The notes beneath the pieces are model-generated. The model did no database searches. It saw only the letters and a list, made by a program, of their open reading frames with translations, and was not told the DNA's origin. The position numbers and the translations under genes were made by a program. A DNA stretch of 64,000 nucleotides, from contig CAMUML010000004.1 in NCBI GenBank assembly GCA_947089855.1, positions 1 through 64,000 of the forward strand, in the 5' to 3' direction. The DNA comes from an uncultured Eubacterium sp. GTDB taxonomy: Bacteria; Bacillota; Clostridia; Lachnospirales; Lachnospiraceae. Shown here piece by piece: positions 1 to 7,200 of the stretch (within the stretch, counting starts at the first letter, position 1; each line of letters starts with the position of its first letter).

Positions 1-1629
1 TTTTGCATACTGTTTTTGCTCGATCTGGCTTAACGCCTCTTCGCATGCCTTTTCCATGCCCCCTTCGGAATCCGTCCATTTTGCCTCCACTACCGCCGCC
101 CGCCGGTTCTTCCGGTCTTTGACTACCAAATCTGCCCGGCCCAGCCCGGCCTCATAGTTGGACTCCACACGGTACCCCGCGTTTGCAAACAGCCCGGCCA
201 GGAATGCATGGTAGAAGCTCTCGCGGTAGTCATGGTAGCTGATCGTATCAAACAGCAGCCCTGAAAGGATTTCCGTCAGCTTCCCCGCGTCCCCCTCCCA
301 CAAGGCTGCAAACAGCCCGCGGCGGTCGCTGCATGCCGAACGCTCCACAAACCATGCGTTGACGCTCTTTTGGAAGATCCCCATCACTTCGGCATTTGGG
401 ATTTTCAGCGCATACCACCCCGGCGGCAGGCTGCCTTTTGGCACTTCCCCTTCCCGCAGCCGCGTCAGGTACCCGGCCAGGTACAGCAGGCTCCACAGGT
501 TCTCCTCGGACGACCCAAGTACGTCGTACGTCAGGTTCTCCTCCACCGGCTCCTTGATATACCCGCCCGCCAGCAGCGCCTCGAACTTCTCCCCGACATC
601 CAGCTCTGCCCGGCCCAAAAACTCGCGCAGCACGGAATTGCTGCTTGTATTCTCCCAATAGTTCCCGGGCGCAGCTCCCCCGTCCAGCAGCAGCCTGCCC
701 ACATGGTTCACCACGTCCCACGGGCAGTACACGTCGCACCTGCCAAAGCGGTACCCGTCGTACCACTGCCGGATTTCCTGCGCATGGTTTAAAAGCCCCG
801 CATCCTGCAGCAGCCGGTCCACCTCCGGCTGCGTAAACCCGAAATATTCATCCAGCCTGGTGTCTGATATGGTGTCCGATACAAAATTGTTTGTACCCGT
901 AAATATGCTTTCCTTCGCTATACGCAGGCACCCGGTGACGACGGCAAATTTCAGTGAGTCGTTGTCCTTAACCGCCGTGCCTATCATCGGGCCTACCACT
1001 TCCATCATCTGCCCGTAATAGCCTTTTGCATGCGCCACTGGCACATCGTATTCATCCAAAATCAGTATGGCCGGCTTCCCATAATGGGCGTGCAGCATCC
1101 GCAGCAGCAGGGCGACGGCATTTTTCACCACCGCATCATCTGCTTTTTCTTCTTTTAATTTAGCGAATTTTTCCAGATATATGCTATCAACCGATTTGCT
1201 GCTGCCCAAATATGCATGCTCCACGCATAAATTTGAAATTACGCTTTTTAACATTCCAAACGCATGCTCAAACGTATTGCCCCCAACATCTTTAAAGGTC
1301 AAAAACAACACCGGGTACTGGTTCATCCATTTTTTACAGATTTCCTGCTCCCTGGCAATGGCAAGGCCAGCGAATAATGCCCTGCTGTCCTTACGTATAT
1401 CAAAAAATTCCGCCAGCATCCGCATCCCTAACGTCTTCCCAAACCGGCGCGGACGGGTGATCAGCGTCACTTGCGCGGCTTCTGTTTTTAGCAGTTCTTT
1501 GATCAGGCCGCTTTTATCGACAAAATAGTATCCGTTTTCCCGTATATCTGCAAAACTGGAACGGCCTATGGGCAGTTTTATTTGGCAGCTTTGATCCGCT
1601 GGTACATTTTTTCCGGTATCCATTCCCAT
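1..1629 (-). CDS. AAA-ATPase / PD-(D/E)XK nuclease-like protein, copy 1 (3' end outside window)
   Basis: Residues 1-543 of a protein that is 570 residues long in its second copy at 2296-4008. The gene enters from the left edge, so its C-terminal 27 codons are not seen. The product has an N-terminal predicted AAA-ATPase domain (family PF09820) with the P-loop-like motif TRPRRFGKT near residue 60, and a C-terminal PD-(D/E)XK-like domain (DUF1703 type) with RADLVV then VEAKW. Function in the family is unknown; these proteins are often multicopy in Clostridia and Bacteroidetes and are suspected to act on nucleic acid. Start ATG is taken from copy 2, with a GGGG-rich site just upstream. Only two base differences were noticed in the leader and none in the coding part compared. 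It lies 55 bp downstream of the kinase-like gene on the same strand. Confidence 0.85.
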   Translation of the reverse strand, partial: MGMDTGKNVPADQSCQIKLPIGRSSFADIRENGYYFVDKSGLIKELLKTEAAQVTLITRPRRFGKTLGMRMLAEFFDIRKDSRALFAGLAIAREQEICKKWMNQYPVLFLTFKDVGGNTFEHAFGMLKSVISNLCVEHAYLGSSKSVDSIYLEKFAKLKEEKADDAVVKNAVALLLRMLHAHYGKPAILILDEYDVPVAHAKGYYGQMMEVVGPMIGTAVKDNDSLKFAVVTGCLRIAKESIFTGTNNFVSDTISDTRLDEYFGFTQPEVDRLLQDAGLLNHAQEIRQWYDGYRFGRCDVYCPWDVVNHVGRLLLDGGAAPGNYWENTSSNSVLREFLGRAELDVGEKFEALLAGGYIKEPVEENLTYDVLGSSEENLWSLLYLAGYLTRLREGEVPKGSLPPGWYALKIPNAEVMGIFQKSVNAWFVERSACSDRRGLFAALWEGDAGKLTEILSGLLFDTISYHDYRESFYHAFLAGLFANAGYRVESNYEAGLGRADLVVKDRKNRRAAVVEAKWTDSEGGMEKACEEALSQIEQKQYAK

Positions 1630-1651
1630 ATCCGTATTCCCCTTTCCATAA
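1..1651 (-). repeat. Direct repeat of about 1.65 kb, copy 1
   Basis: Matches 2380-4030 at a constant offset of 2379 bases. The match stops at about 1651/4030, roughly 20 bp upstream of the ATG. Apart from two mismatches at 1636-1637, the two copies look identical, which implies a recent duplication or gene conversion. The left boundary lies outside the window. Confidence 0.93.
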
Positions 1652-1684
1652 GCATCATCGTGAAAGCCACAAACGGCTGCTTAT

Positions 1685-2251
1685 TTACCCATTCTGCTGT
1701 TCCTCCACATACGCCAGAAATTCCGGTGTTTTAGACCAGTACCGGATACCCCATGTTTCAAAACTCCATTCCTCCATATACTCGTTGCATTCATAATCAA
1801 TATAATATAGTATAACATCCGCACCCTTTTGCGCGGCAATAAAATTTGTTGGAAAATAGTCAATATTTAGCCCCGCCTGCCTAACCTGGCCAGCCATTTT
1901 GCGTACCTGCGCAAGATATTGTTCTTGCATCCGCCCTTCACTGACCAGTTCATAAACGGTTGGGCCGGGAATATATTCCTTTACTATACGCTCGTTTTTT
2001 ACATCCACCGCTAACAGCTCTGGGATCGGGATCCCAGTTTTTTTCAAGCGCCCATAGTCATGGACTTCTGACTCAATTTTATTGCCAAATTGGTAATAGC
2101 TGCATGGTTCATGATGAATCTGCTTTACCACACACTCTTGCCAGCCATCCGATGCCAGATAGGAATACCCGCCTTTTCCACGGCCGAGCAGCTTGGTAAT
2201 CCCATATTCTTTTCCATTTACTTCTAATGTCTGTAGGGTATTTTCCATCAT
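1685..2251 (-). CDS. Small protein-kinase-like (eukaryotic-type / RIO-like fold) protein
   Basis: A 188-residue protein. The start is the first ATG of an ATGATG pair, chosen because GGAGG lies 7 nt upstream; a longer frame to 2317 has no such site. Kinase-like features appear in order: a glycine-rich loop LGRGKGGYSYLA near residue 24, VVKQ with a possible ATP-binding lysine near 43, a hinge-like VKEYIPGPTVYEL, a catalytic-loop-like IDYFPTNF with Asp and Asn, and a DFG-like YIDYE. The whole is shorter than a full Ser/Thr kinase and resembles compact RIO/APH-type kinases. It sits 45 bp after the copy-2 ATPase stop and 55 bp before the copy-1 ATPase start, so the three may form one transcript. 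Substrate is unknown. Confidence 0.7.
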   Translation of the reverse strand: MMENTLQTLEVNGKEYGITKLLGRGKGGYSYLASDGWQECVVKQIHHEPCSYYQFGNKIESEVHDYGRLKKTGIPIPELLAVDVKNERIVKEYIPGPTVYELVSEGRMQEQYLAQVRKMAGQVRQAGLNIDYFPTNFIAAQKGADVILYYIDYECNEYMEEWSFETWGIRYWSKTPEFLAYVEEQQNG

Positions 2252-2295
2252 CCTTGCCCCTCCATTTTTACCAGTATAATTCCGCTGCTTATCTC

Positions 2296-4008
2296 TTATC
2301 CTGCTTTCACCAGGCACTGCTTTTTATAAAAAGCAACCCCAAGCCGCACGACCCGCAGGTAACCGCTGTGTTCTGCCTTTTTTGCATACTGTTTTTGCTC
2401 GATCTGGCTTAACGCCTCTTCGCATGCCTTTTCCATGCCCCCTTCGGAATCCGTCCATTTTGCCTCCACTACCGCCGCCCGCCGGTTCTTCCGGTCTTTG
2501 ACTACCAAATCTGCCCGGCCCAGCCCGGCCTCATAGTTGGACTCCACACGGTACCCCGCGTTTGCAAACAGCCCGGCCAGGAATGCATGGTAGAAGCTCT
2601 CGCGGTAGTCATGGTAGCTGATCGTATCAAACAGCAGCCCTGAAAGGATTTCCGTCAGCTTCCCCGCGTCCCCCTCCCACAAGGCTGCAAACAGCCCGCG
2701 GCGGTCGCTGCATGCCGAACGCTCCACAAACCATGCGTTGACGCTCTTTTGGAAGATCCCCATCACTTCGGCATTTGGGATTTTCAGCGCATACCACCCC
2801 GGCGGCAGGCTGCCTTTTGGCACTTCCCCTTCCCGCAGCCGCGTCAGGTACCCGGCCAGGTACAGCAGGCTCCACAGGTTCTCCTCGGACGACCCAAGTA
2901 CGTCGTACGTCAGGTTCTCCTCCACCGGCTCCTTGATATACCCGCCCGCCAGCAGCGCCTCGAACTTCTCCCCGACATCCAGCTCTGCCCGGCCCAAAAA
3001 CTCGCGCAGCACGGAATTGCTGCTTGTATTCTCCCAATAGTTCCCGGGCGCAGCTCCCCCGTCCAGCAGCAGCCTGCCCACATGGTTCACCACGTCCCAC
3101 GGGCAGTACACGTCGCACCTGCCAAAGCGGTACCCGTCGTACCACTGCCGGATTTCCTGCGCATGGTTTAAAAGCCCCGCATCCTGCAGCAGCCGGTCCA
3201 CCTCCGGCTGCGTAAACCCGAAATATTCATCCAGCCTGGTGTCTGATATGGTGTCCGATACAAAATTGTTTGTACCCGTAAATATGCTTTCCTTCGCTAT
3301 ACGCAGGCACCCGGTGACGACGGCAAATTTCAGTGAGTCGTTGTCCTTAACCGCCGTGCCTATCATCGGGCCTACCACTTCCATCATCTGCCCGTAATAG
3401 CCTTTTGCATGCGCCACTGGCACATCGTATTCATCCAAAATCAGTATGGCCGGCTTCCCATAATGGGCGTGCAGCATCCGCAGCAGCAGGGCGACGGCAT
3501 TTTTCACCACCGCATCATCTGCTTTTTCTTCTTTTAATTTAGCGAATTTTTCCAGATATATGCTATCAACCGATTTGCTGCTGCCCAAATATGCATGCTC
3601 CACGCATAAATTTGAAATTACGCTTTTTAACATTCCAAACGCATGCTCAAACGTATTGCCCCCAACATCTTTAAAGGTCAAAAACAACACCGGGTACTGG
3701 TTCATCCATTTTTTACAGATTTCCTGCTCCCTGGCAATGGCAAGGCCAGCGAATAATGCCCTGCTGTCCTTACGTATATCAAAAAATTCCGCCAGCATCC
3801 GCATCCCTAACGTCTTCCCAAACCGGCGCGGACGGGTGATCAGCGTCACTTGCGCGGCTTCTGTTTTTAGCAGTTCTTTGATCAGGCCGCTTTTATCGAC
3901 AAAATAGTATCCGTTTTCCCGTATATCTGCAAAACTGGAACGGCCTATGGGCAGTTTTATTTGGCAGCTTTGATCCGCTGGTACATTTTTTCCGGTATCC
4001 ATTCCCAT
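2296..4008 (-). CDS. AAA-ATPase / PD-(D/E)XK nuclease-like protein, copy 2 (complete)
   Basis: A complete 570-residue protein. The predicted AAA-ATPase domain (PF09820) spans roughly residues 15-300, with the P-loop-like TRPRRFGKT and the Walker B-like AILILDEYD near residue 190. The C-terminal PD-(D/E)XK-like part (about 470-540) carries YRVESNYEAGLGRADLVV and VVEAKW, placing the expected Asp and Glu-x-Lys. The ATG is preceded by a GGGGAGGA stretch. Upstream lies a 175-bp mobile element (4055-4229). It is followed at 45 bp by the kinase-like gene and then a second, identical copy. Biochemical role is not established for the family; defence, recombination or regulation are guesses. Confidence 0.87.
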   Translation of the reverse strand: MGMDTGKNVPADQSCQIKLPIGRSSFADIRENGYYFVDKSGLIKELLKTEAAQVTLITRPRRFGKTLGMRMLAEFFDIRKDSRALFAGLAIAREQEICKKWMNQYPVLFLTFKDVGGNTFEHAFGMLKSVISNLCVEHAYLGSSKSVDSIYLEKFAKLKEEKADDAVVKNAVALLLRMLHAHYGKPAILILDEYDVPVAHAKGYYGQMMEVVGPMIGTAVKDNDSLKFAVVTGCLRIAKESIFTGTNNFVSDTISDTRLDEYFGFTQPEVDRLLQDAGLLNHAQEIRQWYDGYRFGRCDVYCPWDVVNHVGRLLLDGGAAPGNYWENTSSNSVLREFLGRAELDVGEKFEALLAGGYIKEPVEENLTYDVLGSSEENLWSLLYLAGYLTRLREGEVPKGSLPPGWYALKIPNAEVMGIFQKSVNAWFVERSACSDRRGLFAALWEGDAGKLTEILSGLLFDTISYHDYRESFYHAFLAGLFANAGYRVESNYEAGLGRADLVVKDRKNRRAAVVEAKWTDSEGGMEKACEEALSQIEQKQYAKKAEHSGYLRVVRLGVAFYKKQCLVKAG

Positions 4009-4030
4009 ATCCGTCCTCCCCTTTCCATAA
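2380..4030 (-). repeat. Direct repeat of about 1.65 kb, copy 2
   Basis: Partner of 1-1651. The segment unique to the interval between copies is 1652-2379. It holds the kinase-like gene plus the last 28 codons of this ATPase copy, so the duplicated unit may be ATPase plus a neighbour rather than the ATPase alone. Confidence 0.93.
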
Positions 4031-4054
4031 ATACCATTAAGTAACCAAAACTTT

Positions 4055-4229
4055 GTTACTATTCACAGCCAATTTGCTCTTGACAAATATTCTAAGTTAT
4101 GAGGCTGTAAATAGTAACATTCGCAGGCTCATGGAAAGAATTTGCCTTGCAAATTGGAGCCTGCTCACTCCTGAATCAGCTTGGCAGCCACCTGGACAGC
4201 GGGGTGTTCAGGTGGCTGTGAATAGCAAC
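4055..4229 (+). mobile_element. Miniature structured element, family A copy 1 (175 bp, 8-bp target duplication)
   Basis: Begins GTTACTATTCAC and ends GTGAATAGCAAC. Both sides carry the 8-bp direct repeat AAAACTTT (4047-4054 and 4230-4237), a target-site duplication. Internal pairing: 4055-4070 with 4103-4118, GCAGGCTC 4123-4130 with 4157-4164, and CAGCCACCTG 4185-4194 with 4209-4218. The core CTCACTCCTGAATCA (4164-4178) is shared with family B elements. It has no real ORF. It lies in the leader region of the ATPase gene. Confidence 0.9.
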
Positions 4230-4254
4230 AAAACTTTCAGATAATTATAAACGA

Positions 4255-4276
4255 ACCCTTGCTGGTTTGCAAGGGT
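4255..4276 (-). terminator. Probable rho-independent terminator of the GH26 gene
   Basis: A perfect 8-bp stem, ACCCTTGC/GCAAGGGT, with a 6-nt loop, 15 bp past the GH26 stop codon. It is followed on the minus strand by a T-rich but interrupted tail, so strength is moderate. Confidence 0.6.
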
Positions 4277-4291
4277 CCGTACTATGTGCTT

Positions 4292-7200
4292 CTATTTTTT
4301 TACTTTGGTTATCTTGCCAGATGCACTGCAGTAATATTGTTTCTTTCCTGCTTTCACCCACTGTTTGACTGCAACTGCACCTGATTTTTTTGCATAATAT
4401 TTTGCACCTGCCACGGTAAAAAGCTTGTTGGCAACAAGTTCGCCAGATGCCTTGGCATATACTTTATTGCCGGATGCCGTAAAAAAGAACCCGGATTTTG
4501 CCACTGCGCCGGAACTTTTTGCAAAGTACCGCTTTCCTTTGGAAACAAACACTTTGTTTGTGACCAGTTCCCCGTTTTTCCTTGCATATACCTGATTGCC
4601 ATACGAGGTTTTGAAAAATCCTTTTTTGGCAAGGGCGCAGTTTTGCTTCATATAGTATTTTTTACCTGCTACGGTAATGACTTTGTCTGATACAAGTGCC
4701 CCGTCTTTAGAAGCATAGACAATACTGCCTTTTGGCGTTGTACAAAATTCATTTTTCGCTATTGCACCCGTTTCTTTTGCAAAATACTTTGCACCCGCTA
4801 CCTGGATCATTTCTTTTTGCGCCACAATACCAGTTTCTTTTACATAATAGGTGGTACCGTCTGCTGTATCTACAAATTCGGATTTACGCTTTTTCCCCTG
4901 CGCATCCGTAATATACTTGTTCCCATCCGGCGCTTCGACAATCGCATTTTTGATCACCTGGCCATCTGCCCCGGCAAACGTTCCGTCCGTGTTTTCTTTT
5001 GCCGCTTTGACCGTCTGGTTTTTCACCGTTTCGGATGTACTGCCAGGCCCTGCCGGCTCCTGCGTGCCGCTGCTGCCCGGCTCTTGTGTACTGCTGCCTG
5101 GTGACTGTGTGCTGCCGCCTGGCGTCTGCGTACTGCCGCCTGGTGACTGTGTGCTGCTGCCGCCTGGATTTTGCGTACTGCTGCCTGGTGACTGTGTGTT
5201 GCCTGGATTCTGCGTACTGCTGCCTGGTGACTGTGTACTGCCTGGATTTTGCGTGCTGCTGCCTGGATTCTGCGTACTGCTGCCTGGCGCCTGTGTACTG
5301 CCTGGATTTTGCGTGCTGCCGCCTGGCGTCTGCGTACTGTCTCCTGGCTTTTGGGTGCTGTCCCCTGGTTTTTGGGTTTCGTCGTTTTCTGCTGCAATTT
5401 CAAAAACCGGTTCCGTACTATCTGTTGTTACCGCTTTTATATCGTCGTAATATAAAACCCCTTCCAGTGTGCTGTCGGCATCTGCAAATGACGCATCCAG
5501 GGCATTCATCCATAGCCCAAGCCCTGTCAGCCCTGCCGCTGCCTGGCTGTCCAGCTTTGAACCGTTGCCTTTATGTACAAACGTACAAAACGGCAATGTT
5601 ACCTGCAAAGGCTGTTTTGCATTTTTGTAATCATCATAGTCATTTAAATATGCTTCGTATGCATCGTTTCCGATTTTTACCTGTATGACCGTCTTCTGGT
5701 TTTTCCCATCAGGCTTTACCCACAGGCGCAGGGCATTGCATCCTGACCAGTCGGCGGTTTTTGCAATTTCCGTACCCACGTACCCGCCTTTTTTTAAGGT
5801 AAATGCAAATTTCATGGCATATTTGCCCTCTGTGCTGTGTACCGCATCCGACAGGGTAACATTTAGTTGGGAATTGCTGCTTTTGTTAATCTGCCATTTG
5901 CTTGCAAGCAGGCTGTCACGGCCAAGATAGGATTCAAAATCGTCTACGGACAGCGGATCTTCCACTGGTTCTTTGATGTTAATAATAAACCCAAGTTCCT
6001 GTAATTTTTGTCCCCCTGCATACAACGCCAGCAAGCCATCCGGTTCCGGCGTAAATTCCGCCAGCTGCTGTGCCGTCAGTTCGGCCCGGTAGATGCGCCC
6101 CTGCGTTTTTTCTGCCTGCAATGTTACGCTTTCCCCATTTGCACCGGTAAGCACAAAGGTAACTTCCTCAGAAGTATCTTTGGTCAACCTGGCTGTGATC
6201 TGTACTGCCTCTGTCAGCCTGCTGCCCTCTGGAGGGGAAATGAAATACCCATCTAAGGCATTTTCATCCGCAACGCTTACAGATGGCGGCGTAATAGATG
6301 CATGTAAAACCGTTTTTTGCGTATCTGCAAATATACTGCGTTTATCATTATAAAACCGGATAAACCCGTCCAGCATCTCATGCCCATAGAGCGAGCCATC
6401 TGCATTCTGTTTTACTACATATGGTGTATAATAACCTGCCGAACTGGAATAATTTGACCAAAGCATAAAATAACAGCAATTGTATTCCGGTTTTGAGGCA
6501 AGCTCTAAAATCTCGCAGTACCAATCTTTCCGTGGATTCCCTTTTGCCAGCAGTGCAATGTTCCCATTTGCAATGCCGGTTTCTGTTATCGCAAATAACT
6601 TATTATGTTTTTGTGCAAAACTGCTTGTCAGCTCTATCGTACGCTTTAAATCTTCCTGAAAGGTATAGGATGCATCTGCGGACGGGACAGAATCGTAAGA
6701 ATCAAAACCAACCATATCTACATAGCCATCGCCCGGATAGCGTTCTTCATATTCCGCTTCCGTGCCTGCTTCCGTCCCAGGCCCATAGACATAAATGAAA
6801 TTATGTACGCCTTTTTCATCCCGCAGGTATTCTACCGTATATTTAAATACACTTTTATACGTTTCCGGCGTGCAGGCATTGCCCCACCAGAACCAGCCGC
6901 CGGTATTTTCATGCAGCGGGCGGAACAGGATGGTTCCGTTAACCAGCCCGGCATATTCCGCTACCATATCCAGGTATGCTGTATATGCTTCGTTATATTT
7001 TAAGCCTGGCAGCAGGTTTTTCATACATTCGCCGCCATCTGTTTTATAGGAATCTGCGGTGCTGTAGTCAAACTGGTCATATGTTTTTTCAGACTGCACC
7101 CCTTCCCTGCGTTTTGCAAAAGCAAAATTCGGCATATGCGCAGAAAGCGTCATCAGCGCACCCTCTTCTATGGATTTATTGGAAAATCCGGCCGCTGCCT

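Noticed and set aside
248-3145. Identical alternative-frame proteins of 172, 140 and 115 residues in both duplicated segments
   Set aside because: They are out-of-frame readings of the duplicated ATPase gene; they repeat only because the DNA is duplicated.
4055-4229. IS200/IS605-type or IscB omega-RNA origin of the structured elements
   Set aside because: They have true terminal inverted repeats and 8-bp target duplications, which single-strand IS200/IS605 transposition does not make.
5030-5400. Short regular DNA repeats that could suggest a CRISPR array
   Set aside because: The repeats are 12-24 bp coding repeats inside one protein linker, without unique spacers of constant length.
4851-5450. 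Long open frames on the plus strand opposite the GH26 linker
   Set aside because: They are the complement of the STQNPGS repeat linker, low complexity, without ribosome binding sites.
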